From the NCBI GenBank assembly GCA_041749275.1, contig JBGTBQ010000335.1, positions 1 through 11,724 of the forward strand: DNA of 11,724 nt, written 5' to 3'. Each line of letters begins with the position of its first letter. Positions within the stretch are counted from its first letter, which is position 1. The stretch is from JBGTBQ01 sp041749275. Lineage in GTDB: Bacteria > Acidobacteriota > Blastocatellia > Pyrinomonadales > Pyrinomonadaceae. The translations under genes were made by a program, and so were the position numbers. This document shows positions 1-5,438 of this stretch, piece after piece. Under the pieces are notes generated by a model, which had not been told where the DNA came from, did not search any database, and saw nothing but the letters and a program-made list of their open reading frames with translations.

Positions 1-122
1 GGCGCAAGGCGCGTGCAGAACTGAGTCTGGTGCGTGCTATCGCCGAGTCGTTGAAAAGTGAAAAGAGTCTCTGGGAGTTGCTTAATCATCAAGCTAAACT
101 CAATCTGGAGGCTAGTTTATGA
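1..122 (+). CDS. C-terminal end of an unidentified protein (partial)
   Basis: A reading frame enters from the left edge (first full codon at base 3) and stays open for 39 codons to a TGA at 120-122. The visible tail is charged and probably helical (it starts RKARAELSLVRAIAESL and ends LNLEASL). No domain or motif is recognisable and I do not know the family. The other two plus frames close within about 60 bases, so this is the only frame that could carry a gene into the window on this strand. Its codons are less GC-rich at third positions than the genes downstream. It is followed directly by a two-hairpin repeat element. It could be a chance open frame; confidence is modest because the rest of the gene lies outside the window. 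Confidence 0.4.
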   Translation, partial: RKARAELSLVRAIAESLKSEKSLWELLNHQAKLNLEASL

Positions 123-135
123 AATGTGTCCCGAC

Positions 136-202
136 ATCAGCCCTCCGGGGCTGATAATTCAATTACTACTCACGAGCTACAAACATTTCGCTCCTCCGGA
201 GC
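136..202 (-). repeat. REP-like element: two small hairpins with a shared CCGGAGG core
   Basis: Two perfect hairpins lie between the end of the left-edge frame and the convergent nucleotidyltransferase. One has an 8-bp stem, 136-143 with 148-155. The other has a 5-bp stem, 190-194 with 198-202. Read on the minus strand both carry CCGGAGG at the turn, and the first is followed by GAAATGTTTGTAGC. From memory, a short GC hairpin followed by such a GAAAT(A/G)TTTGTAGC tail occurs as a dispersed intergenic repeat in several phyla; that is recollection, not a search result. The element could also act as a weak transcription end for either flanking gene, although no strong T-run follows. Confidence 0.5.
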
Positions 203-252
203 TTCAATCAGAAATCCGCTTCCCGCGATAATCCTGTCCCACGAGCGGCTCG

Positions 253-1011
253 TCAGCCGTCAGCGCCCGGCTGCGCGAAGATGCGGTTGGCCTCTTCGAG
301 GTTCTCTTTCGAGCCGATGTCGAACCAGATGCCGGGTACCTTCCAAGTGTAGAAGGGTGTGCGCTGGTACATCCACTGCACGAGCCTGCCGGGTTGGTCG
401 GGGTTGTTGCCCTCTTCGACGTACCGGCGAATGAGCGGCAGCGCCGACTTCGGGTAGTAGTAGAGCGCGATCCCGGTGAGCGTGCTTTTCGGTCGCGCCG
501 GCTTCTCCTCGAAGAAGGTGATGCGCGCTTCGTCGTCAACCTCGATAGAGTTGTATTTCTTAATCTCCTCAAGGTCGCCCACATCATAGACGGCCAGCAC
601 GGGCGCGTTCTTCTCGCGGCAGAATTTTCCAAACTCCTCAAGGCTGTGGCTGAAGAGGTTGTCGCCCGCCACGACGACGATGTCGTCGTCTATCCGCGCC
701 GAGGCGAGCACCAGATTGAGGTCGCCGATGGCTCCGAGCTTGTTCGAGTCGTCCGTAGATTCGTCGTTGATGATAGTGAACCCGACGCCGCTCTTGTCGA
801 CGCCGTAACCTTCGGCCCACCGCTCGAAGTGGCCGGCGAACTTGGCGTTGGTGACGACGTAGACGCGGTCAATCTCTTTGATGGGCGCGAGATTGTCCAG
901 CACGTGCTCGATCATCGGCTTGCCCGCCACTTCGAGCAGAGGCTTCGGCTGGTTCAGCGTCAGCGGGTAGAGACGAGTAGCGTAGCCCGCCGCCAAGATT
1001 ATTAATTTCAT
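253..1011 (-). CDS. Sugar-1-phosphate nucleotidyltransferase (NDP-sugar pyrophosphorylase family)
   Basis: A 252-residue cytoplasmic enzyme of the NTP_transferase (RmlA/RfbA/GalU-like) fold. Family members join a nucleoside triphosphate to a sugar-1-phosphate and release pyrophosphate, giving NDP-sugars for glycans, O-antigen or LPS. Visible signatures are the N-terminal nucleotide-binding loop LAAGYATRLYPLT (6-18), PKPLLEVAGKPMIEH (22-36), the metal-binding GDN at 116-118, EEKP at 168-171 and the C-terminal WFDIGSKENLEEAN. The ATG at 1011 was chosen because an AAGGAG ribosome site lies just upstream on the minus strand and the Rossmann-like first strand starts at once; an extension to 1074 would add 21 residues without similarity. 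It is slightly shorter than typical RmlA (about 290 residues), lacking much of the C-terminal extension. The sugar and nucleotide cannot be fixed from sequence alone. It is divergent from fabG across 160 bases. Confidence 0.88.
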   Translation of the reverse strand: MKLIILAAGYATRLYPLTLNQPKPLLEVAGKPMIEHVLDNLAPIKEIDRVYVVTNAKFAGHFERWAEGYGVDKSGVGFTIINDESTDDSNKLGAIGDLNLVLASARIDDDIVVVAGDNLFSHSLEEFGKFCREKNAPVLAVYDVGDLEEIKKYNSIEVDDEARITFFEEKPARPKSTLTGIALYYYPKSALPLIRRYVEEGNNPDQPGRLVQWMYQRTPFYTWKVPGIWFDIGSKENLEEANRIFAQPGADG

Positions 1012-1171
1012 GCTTCTCCTTTTGTCGTGATGGTTCCAGCCGAAATCTTTACAATAAAAAGAGACCGGGAGCAAACGAAGTCGCGCCTGTCATGCTTCAC
1101 GCCGCCCACCGCCGCGCTTTCGCGCGAGATCGAAGCTCTGTTATATTGCGCCGACTTGGAGGGGAAAAGTT

Positions 1172-1933
1172 TTGAGTGAAGAAACGAAAATATTCAACGG
1201 TCGCGTTGGCATCGTCACCGGCGCGACGCGCGGCATTGGACGAGCCATCGCGCTTGAGCTTGCGCGCCGGGGCGCGTCTGTCGCCTTCAACTACTCTCAG
1301 AGCGCGGACGCCGCCGAGACTTTGAAGACCGAGATCGAAGCGCTCGGCGTCCAGACTCTCGCGGCGCAGTGCGACGTAGCGGATACAAACGCCGCGGCGG
1401 AGATGGTCAAGCAGGTCAAGGACGCCTTCGGGCGCGTGGACTTTCTCATCAACAACGCCGGCATCACGCGCGACAACCTGATCCTGCGGATGAAGGAAGA
1501 GGACTGGGATTCCGTCCTCGACACGAACCTGAAAGGCGCGTGGAACTTCTCTCGCGCGGCCCTGCGTCACATGCTCCGGCAGGAGGGGGGCGGCTCCGTC
1601 TTAAACATCTCTTCGATCAGCGGCGTCGTCGGGATGGGAGGGCAGTCGAACTATTCGGCGTCGAAGGCCGGGATGATCGGTCTCACGAAAGCGCTCGCCA
1701 AAGAGGTGGCGAGCCGCAACGTCTCCGTGAACGCCCTCGCCCTCGGCCTCGTCGCCACCGATATGTCGCAGGCGCTCGACGAAGCGTACCGCCAGAAACT
1801 GCTCGAACAAATCCCTATGCGTCGCTTCGCCGAACCCGACGAAGTGGCGAAGATCGCCTGCTTCCTCCTCTCGGATGAGGCACGCTACATCACAGGGCAG
1901 GTCATACAGGCGGACGGCGGGTTGGCGATGTAG
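1172..1933 (+). CDS. fabG: 3-oxoacyl-[acyl-carrier-protein] reductase-like SDR (FabG family)
   Basis: A 253-residue short-chain dehydrogenase/reductase. FabG reduces 3-oxoacyl-ACP to (R)-3-hydroxyacyl-ACP with NADPH in each round of fatty-acid elongation. All core SDR elements are present: the cofactor motif TGATRGIG (16-23), NNAG (94-97), and the catalytic Ser148, Tyr161 and Lys165 in the order of E. coli FabG, plus the C-terminal ITGQVIQADGGLAM typical of the FabG branch. The start is a TTG at 1172; a GGAGGGG ribosome site at 1158-1164 with a 7-base spacer supports it, and the next in-frame ATG would remove the Rossmann motif. One oddity is that the usual PG after the catalytic helix (NAVAPG in FabG) is NALALG here. 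Membership in the wider SDR family is certain; the fabG role is likely but not proven, as no acpP, fabD or fabF adjoins. An inverted repeat follows the stop. Confidence 0.87.
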   Translation: MSEETKIFNGRVGIVTGATRGIGRAIALELARRGASVAFNYSQSADAAETLKTEIEALGVQTLAAQCDVADTNAAAEMVKQVKDAFGRVDFLINNAGITRDNLILRMKEEDWDSVLDTNLKGAWNFSRAALRHMLRQEGGGSVLNISSISGVVGMGGQSNYSASKAGMIGLTKALAKEVASRNVSVNALALGLVATDMSQALDEAYRQKLLEQIPMRRFAEPDEVAKIACFLLSDEARYITGQVIQADGGLAM

Positions 1934-1940
1934 GCATCAG

Positions 1941-2010
1941 ACGACGGACGATAGACGATGGACGATGGAAGGAAGCCTCTTTTCCATCGTCCATCGTCCG
2001 CGTCGTCTTT
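1941..2010 (+). repeat. Heptamer-built inverted repeat; probable fabG transcription end
   Basis: A perfect 17-bp inverted repeat (1954-1970 with 1982-1998) surrounds an 11-base loop. An outer ACGACG (1941-1946) pairs with CGTCGT (2001-2006). The arms are themselves made of a 7-base unit, GACGATG and close variants repeated about three times, so it is an inverted repeat of tandem heptamers. On the plus strand the right arm runs into CTTTTAG, so the structure could end fabG transcripts starting 8 bases after the stop codon. It may be a dispersed repeat that was recruited as a terminator. A different heptamer family with the same design lies at 3532-3621. Confidence 0.6.
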
Positions 2011-2012
2011 TA

Positions 2013-2062
2013 GATAAAAAGAAAGGCGCCCCGTCGGTTTTAGGGTTAAACCGGCGGGGCGC
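2013..2062 (-). terminator. Intrinsic terminator on the minus strand (end of candidate ncRNA)
   Basis: Arms 2026-2040 and 2048-2062 form a 15-position stem around a 7-base loop. On the minus strand the eight outer pairs are perfect and GC-rich, one A/C mismatch follows, then six more pairs. The hairpin is followed by CTTTCTTTTTATC, a clear U-tract. On the plus strand the same stem has a G-U wobble instead of the mismatch, but no T-run follows it, so termination fits the minus strand better. No minus-strand coding gene ends nearby (the acyltransferase stops about 390 bases upstream), which is why a separate transcript is proposed. Confidence 0.65.
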
Positions 2063-2314
2063 AACTTCGGGCAGGCTCGGAGATTCAGGGTGGCGTTGTC
2101 TATTTGCTGGAGATCGTCACCTACGGGCGATCCGGCTTTTAGGGGCGGTCGTGTTGGGATGGGCGAAATAAAACCAGCTATACAAACCCAATCTTAGCTA
2201 GAGCTTTTAAAACAAGGAATATGCTCTTGCCCCTAAGATTGAAGGAATCCAACCGCAACCCTTTTCAATCAACGTCGAAGCACCACCTAAAAACATCACG
2301 CTTCGTAACTTCTG
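2018..2314 (-). ncRNA. Candidate orphan structured non-coding RNA, about 300 nt
   Basis: A near-consensus promoter (2321-2348) and a U-tract terminator (2013-2062) face the same way on the minus strand and bracket about 300 bases with no convincing ORF. Visible structure in transcript order: CGAAGC/GCTTCG (2300-2305 with 2276-2281) near the 5' end; an outer 9-bp stem CAATCTTAG/CTAAGATTG (2233-2241 with 2189-2197) enclosing an inner AGAGC/GCTCT stem (2223-2227 with 2200-2204); a short GATCG/CGATC stem within 2111-2133; then the terminator hairpin. No tmRNA tag, RNase P or SRP signature was seen. The nearest minus-strand region downstream is antisense to fabG, so a riboswitch for a downstream gene is unlikely. 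It could be a divergent 6S-type RNA, an unknown sRNA, or only a promoter and a terminator that happen to face each other. No function is assigned. Confidence 0.45.
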
Positions 2315-2320
2315 TGTGAA

Positions 2321-2348
2321 ATTACACCGAAAGGTCGTGACCTGTCAA
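2321..2348 (-). promoter_or_regulatory. Strong sigma70-type promoter with a dyad in the spacer
   Basis: Read on the minus strand: TTGACA (2343-2348), a 16-base spacer, then TGTAAT (2321-2326), matching consensus at 11 of 12 positions. The start point would be near 2314. The spacer is almost filled by the dyad AGGTCGTGACCT (2332-2343), which looks like an operator placed to block polymerase. It sits about 100 bases after the acyltransferase stop codon and faces away from that gene, so it can only drive the non-coding interval downstream. Confidence 0.6.
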
Positions 2349-2436
2349 GCATAAAATACAAAATTTCTCCACACTTTTGTAACAGTGCCGCTGGCGTATC
2401 TTAAATCGCTGAACCCGCAAGGTTAAAGTGGTGTCT

Positions 2437-2451
2437 GAAAGGTCGCGGCCT
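2437..2451. promoter_or_regulatory. Second copy of the AGGTCG-type dyad (possible operator)
   Basis: GAAAGGTCGCGGCCT at 2437-2451 matches GAAAGGTCGTGACCT at 2329-2343 in 13 of 15 positions. The copies are 108 bases apart in the same orientation. This one overlaps the acyltransferase stop codon; the other lies inside the promoter spacer. Two spaced copies would fit a looping repressor, but a chance match cannot be excluded. Confidence 0.3.
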
Positions 2452-3445
2452 AAGTCTTGAAAATTTTCTCGGTTGGCGTTGGGGCAGGAAACCTGCGTTC
2501 GTCGTTGCTCTTTTTCGGACGAGCGTATAAATCAGGCTCTCCGGCGGGGCGCGTCTTCCAGCGTTTGTGAATCCAGAGCCATTGATCCGGATAAGCGCGG
2601 ACATGGGTCTCGATAGCTGAAGTGAAGCGAGCCGTGTTGATTTCGACATCACGCTCGTGGTCACCCGTGCGGACGAGTTCAATGACGGGTCCACCGTGGA
2701 AAACGAACTTTTTGCGCTCCTTGTCCCACGGAGCGCAGACCGGGATGACGGTTGCGTCCGCCCGCAGAGCGAGCGTGGCAACGCCGGCGGTCGTGCACGC
2801 GAGATGTCCGAAGAAAGGGACGAAGACGCCTTCGCGCTCCTGTGTGTTAAGGTCGGCGAGGACGCCGAGCGTGCCGCCCTGTCGAAGCAGTTTCATAGCC
2901 GTGCGCGCGGCGGCCTTTTTGTCAACGGGCCGGTTGCCGAAGCGCGTCCGTAGGCCCTCGACCATGCGATCAATGCGCGGGTTGTCTATGGGGCGAACGA
3001 GGAAGCTGATCGGGTCGTAAAAGACGGAGTGCGCGAAGCAGAGGATTTCCCAAGCTCCAAGATGCGAGGTGAGAAAGATGACGCCGCGTCCACGTTCGCG
3101 CGCCACGTCCAAAAGCTGCACGTCCTCGCTATCGTATTCGACGACTTCACGCAGCCGCTCCGGCGTCGCGCGCGGGAACTGGCTCACTTCGCCGAGTTGT
3201 CTACCCAAACTCTGAAAGGAACCGCGCAGGATCTTCTCGCGCTCGCGCTCGCTCAATTCGGGGAAGGCAAGTTCCAGATTACGCATGCCCGTGCGCCGCA
3301 AGCCACCGGCGAGCGCGTAGGCTAGGCGTCCCATCCCGCGCCCCGCCGCGACCGCCAGCGGCCTCGGCAGCGCGCCCAAACCGGAAAGCAGCCCGCGCGC
3401 CACGGCATATTCCAGAAAAATTTGCGCTTTACCTTTTTTACCCAT
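2450..3445 (-). CDS. Lipid A biosynthesis-type lauroyl/myristoyl acyltransferase (LpxL/HtrB family)
   Basis: A 331-residue member of the LPLAT superfamily, HtrB/LpxL branch, which moves an acyl chain from acyl-ACP to the hydroxyacyl groups of a lipid A precursor at the inner face of the cytoplasmic membrane. The catalytic HX4E motif is visible as HLGAWE (128-133). Other landmarks are the weakly hydrophobic anchoring N-terminus, RPIDNPRIDR (151-160), LADLNTQEREGVFVPFFG (196-213) and the C-terminal QWLWIHKRWKTRP. Length fits the family (about 300-330). The ATG at 3445 has no clear ribosome site, but a promoter candidate lies only about 16 bases upstream, so the leader may be very short. It appears to be a single-gene unit. 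Nearby fabG and the nucleotidyltransferase fit an outer-membrane lipid theme. Some acidobacterial and actinobacterial members act on other lipids, so the exact substrate is open. Confidence 0.87.
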   Translation of the reverse strand: MGKKGKAQIFLEYAVARGLLSGLGALPRPLAVAAGRGMGRLAYALAGGLRRTGMRNLELAFPELSEREREKILRGSFQSLGRQLGEVSQFPRATPERLREVVEYDSEDVQLLDVARERGRGVIFLTSHLGAWEILCFAHSVFYDPISFLVRPIDNPRIDRMVEGLRTRFGNRPVDKKAAARTAMKLLRQGGTLGVLADLNTQEREGVFVPFFGHLACTTAGVATLALRADATVIPVCAPWDKERKKFVFHGGPVIELVRTGDHERDVEINTARFTSAIETHVRAYPDQWLWIHKRWKTRPAGEPDLYARPKKSNDERRFPAPTPTEKIFKT

Positions 3446-3460
3446 AATGACAAGGCCGAC

Positions 3461-3489
3461 AGTGTAACGTGCGCCACACAGGCAGGCAA
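3461..3489 (-). promoter_or_regulatory. Candidate promoter of the acyltransferase
   Basis: Minus strand: TTGCCT (3484-3489), a 17-base spacer, TACACT (3461-3466), with 4 of 6 matches in each box. The predicted start at about 3454 leaves a leader of roughly 9 bases before the ATG at 3445, which would explain the missing ribosome site. An 8-bp palindrome GTTATAAC lies upstream at 3517-3524. Confidence 0.35.
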
Positions 3490-3531
3490 ACCGCTGGCAC
3501 CGTGCGCGGGGCGCATGTTATAACCCCGGAA

Positions 3532-3621
3532 GTCAGGAGGCAAAAGCCAGCAGTCGGAATAAAAAGCAAGAACCGCTTTTCTCCTGACACCTTACTTCTG
3601 ACTCCTGACTCCTGACTCCTG
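3532..3621. repeat. CTGACTC heptamer repeat with an inverted-repeat core
   Basis: GTCAGGAG (3532-3539) pairs with CTCCTGAC (3581-3588). Next to it AAAAG (3542-3546) pairs with CTTTT (3576-3580), giving a 13-bp stem with a 2-base bulge; AAAAGC/GCTTTT (3562-3567 with 3575-3580) is an alternative inner hairpin. The right side continues with three tandem copies of the heptamer CTGACTC up to 3621. The make-up resembles the heptameric STRR repeats known from cyanobacteria and MITE-like dispersed elements; that comparison is from memory. It ends five bases before the ATG of the DUF2227 gene and forms its whole visible leader. Confidence 0.6.
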
Positions 3622-3626
3622 TTTTT

Positions 3627-4160
3627 ATGCCTTCCGGGAAGACACATGATGCAATCACGCTGGCGCTGGCCGCGCCGACTTTCGCCGCCGCATGGGGGGT
3701 GACGGGGAGCGTCGCGCTGGCGACGGCGGCGACGTGCGCGATGCTGTTCGGCGGTTTCATGTTCGGCCCCGATCTCGACATCTTGTCGCGGCAGTACACG
3801 CGCTGGGGCGTCTTCCGTTTCCTGTGGCTGCCGTACCGCACGGTCTTCCGTCACCGCTCGCGTTGGTCGCACGGCATCATCTTCGGCACGCTGATCCGGG
3901 TCGTCTATTTCGCTGTCGTTCTGACGTTGCTCGTCTGGGCCGGAGCCTATCTGCGCGCGCTGTTCGTCGCGGGTAGCGTCCTGCCCGGCTTCGATGAAGT
4001 GGCGCGTGCGTGGCACATCATTGCGGCGGGCGCTTCGGCCTACGGTTTGGAAACGCGATTACTATGGGCCATCCTCGCTGGCCTGTGGTGGGGCGCGGCC
4101 AGCCACACACTCACCGACGTAGCGTGGTCGGTTCTCCGCAAGGGATCGGAGATTTTTTAA
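3627..4160 (+). CDS. DUF2227-type membrane protein with a putative metal site
   Basis: A 177-residue protein matching the DUF2227 family as I recall it from cyanobacteria (uncharacterised, putatively metal-binding). The N-terminus MPSGKTHDAIT is typical and fixes the ATG at 3627. Likely metal ligands, by conservation and residue type, are His7, Asp8, Asp49 and Asp51 (in GPDLDI), His76 and His82 (RHRSRWSHG), His160 and Asp164 (SHTLTD). Hydrophobic segments near 12-45, 84-106 and 145-158 suggest an inner-membrane location. The pattern recalls the YdjM/DUF457 group of membrane-bound putative hydrolases, but no activity is known to me. There is no ribosome site: the bases before the ATG belong to a heptamer repeat and end in TTTTT. 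Its stop codon overlaps a large terminator hairpin, and the next gene is convergent. The family call is firm; the function is unknown. Confidence 0.83.
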   Translation: MPSGKTHDAITLALAAPTFAAAWGVTGSVALATAATCAMLFGGFMFGPDLDILSRQYTRWGVFRFLWLPYRTVFRHRSRWSHGIIFGTLIRVVYFAVVLTLLVWAGAYLRALFVAGSVLPGFDEVARAWHIIAAGASAYGLETRLLWAILAGLWWGAASHTLTDVAWSVLRKGSEIF

Positions 4161-4220
4161 GGCGGTGATGGGTGACAAGAAAGACCGTCGGGTCTTTCTT
4201 GTCACCTATCGCCGCCTTTC
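4159..4220 (+). terminator. 28-bp terminator hairpin filling a convergent gap
   Basis: Arms 4159-4186 and 4191-4218 pair along their full length around the 4-base loop GTCG, then TTTCTCT follows. As plus-strand RNA the stem is unbroken, with two G-U wobbles (4166/4211 and 4170/4207). On the minus strand those become C/A mismatches, so plus-strand termination for the DUF2227 gene is favoured, though it may also act on the converging solenoid gene. It occupies nearly all of the 61 bases between the two stop codons and overlaps the TAA of the upstream gene. Confidence 0.8.
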
Positions 4221-4221
4221 T

Positions 4222-5427
4222 CTATCCGCGGGCCGACGCGATGCGTTCAGCTTGACGACGGATGGCCTGCGGGACGTTACGGTTAGCCGCGAGCGATTTA
4301 AGGTCTTTGGTGTAGATGCGCGGGAGGATGTTCATGGCCGTCATCATCGGCGTGCGGGGGTTGCGGGCGAGGTTATGGATGATCGGGTAGTTACGCGCCC
4401 ATGCGCGATTGAGACCGACGAGACGGAGCACCTCGTCGGTGACCGTCCGCATCGAGGAGATCGCTTCGACCTCTTGATCGGTGATGCGCGGGTTGTGGAT
4501 GACCCCCACGGAAACCAGCCTATTGGAATCGCGAATGAGGATGGTGCGGCACTCGCGGTCGCCCTTCATCGCCAGCTTGATGCGGTCTTTGACCTTCATC
4601 AGCATGAGGCGGCGGATGAGTGAAACGCGGTCGGCGGAAGCCTGCCCGTCTTCGACGCTCGTCTCCTTGAGGATGCGCTCGGCATTGGCGGCGCGCTGCT
4701 CGAAGGTCTCATCCAATAACTCCTCGAAGCGCTCGGACGGGAGCCACGACTCATCGAGGTCTGTGTCCGAGACTTCGATGTGGGCGGCGATGAGCCAGAG
4801 ATCGTCAATGCTGATACCGTCCGCGACACCGACCGACTCCGCCGACTCGGCGAATTCGGCGGCGGCGTTCATGCCGCGCGCGCGCATCTCATCGGCGATC
4901 TGGCGCGCGCCGCGCTCCTTCTCGAAGAACTCGCGCTGCGTCTCTTTCGCGCGCCGCTCGGCTTCGGGCGTGCGGGCCGGGTTCCACAGCAGCGCCTCGA
5001 TGATCTTGGGCGCGCGAATCAGGCGCTGCTGGTTGATGGCGATGACTTCGAGGACGGAGCCGTCGCCGGTCGTCATGGCGAGTTGCACGACGGCCTCGTC
5101 GGGCGTCCGTGGATTGAGCGCGACGGCCTCCTGCACCTCGCTCGCGGTGCCGGGGCGGCTGGCAAGATAAGTCAGCACGGCGGGCGCGGCCTCCGGCGCC
5201 GACGCTATCGCGGCGAGCGCATCCGCCTCCTGCTCGTCGAGCGTCGCCGCCGCCGCCTTCGCAATCTCTTCATCTCCGTCCGACCTCAAGGCTACGAGTA
5301 TCTCAATCAGATCATCCTGCGCGAGCGGCAGCATCCCACGCGCCGCCGCGAGCCGCGCCGGCTGCGGCGCCGTGCCGCTGACGATGGCCTGTACGACCGG
5401 GTTCGTGGATGTAACGTTGGTGCTCAT
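4222..5427 (-). CDS. Conserved alpha-solenoid-like protein with NPRTP motifs, function unknown
   Basis: A 401-residue soluble protein without signal peptide or membrane segment. It is rich in short helices punctuated by a recurring motif: NPRTP (105-109), NPARTP (149-154), NPRIT (312-316), NPRTP (356-360) and a last degenerate NRNVP (382-386). This resembles leucine-rich-variant or HEAT-like helical repeats, so an alpha-solenoid binding scaffold is likely. A central acidic, charged segment (about 155-265) separates two repeat blocks. The C-terminal block (KVKDRIKLAMKGDRE at 278-292, then RTILIRDSNRLV) is a pattern I recall in uncharacterised proteins of Acidobacteria and Myxococcota; that is memory, not a search. 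The ATG at 5427 has no clear ribosome site. It starts 11 bases after the TPR/TonB gene stops, as the last gene of the secA cluster, and ends at the large terminator hairpin. No function is assigned. Confidence 0.82.
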   Translation of the reverse strand: MSTNVTSTNPVVQAIVSGTAPQPARLAAARGMLPLAQDDLIEILVALRSDGDEEIAKAAAATLDEQEADALAAIASAPEAAPAVLTYLASRPGTASEVQEAVALNPRTPDEAVVQLAMTTGDGSVLEVIAINQQRLIRAPKIIEALLWNPARTPEAERRAKETQREFFEKERGARQIADEMRARGMNAAAEFAESAESVGVADGISIDDLWLIAAHIEVSDTDLDESWLPSERFEELLDETFEQRAANAERILKETSVEDGQASADRVSLIRRLMLMKVKDRIKLAMKGDRECRTILIRDSNRLVSVGVIHNPRITDQEVEAISSMRTVTDEVLRLVGLNRAWARNYPIIHNLARNPRTPMMTAMNILPRIYTKDLKSLAANRNVPQAIRRQAERIASARG

Positions 5428-5438
5428 CGAAACAATCG

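Noticed and set aside
1141..1147. TATATT box as fabG promoter -10
   Set aside because: The upstream partner (TTTCGC with an 18-base spacer) is too weak, and the box lies only 25 bases before the start; not strong enough to annotate.
1875..2171. 98-codon plus-strand frame over the fabG end and the ncRNA interval
   Set aside because: It starts inside fabG in another frame, reads through the inverted repeat and both hairpins, and has no ribosome site or motif.
2060..2320. tRNA, tmRNA, SRP RNA or RNase P in the gene-free interval
   Set aside because: No T-loop GTTCRA signature, CCA end, tmRNA tag codons or SRP GGAAGCAGCC-type motif is visible on either strand.
3595..3621. Tandem CTGACTC units considered as a CRISPR remnant
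   Set aside because: Units are 7 bases, directly adjacent with no spacers, and there are no cas genes.
3438..4016. 192-codon minus-strand frame opposite the DUF2227 gene
   Set aside because: Low-complexity, highly charged translation; it runs through the heptamer repeat and into the acyltransferase start, while the plus strand carries the canonical DUF2227 N-terminus.
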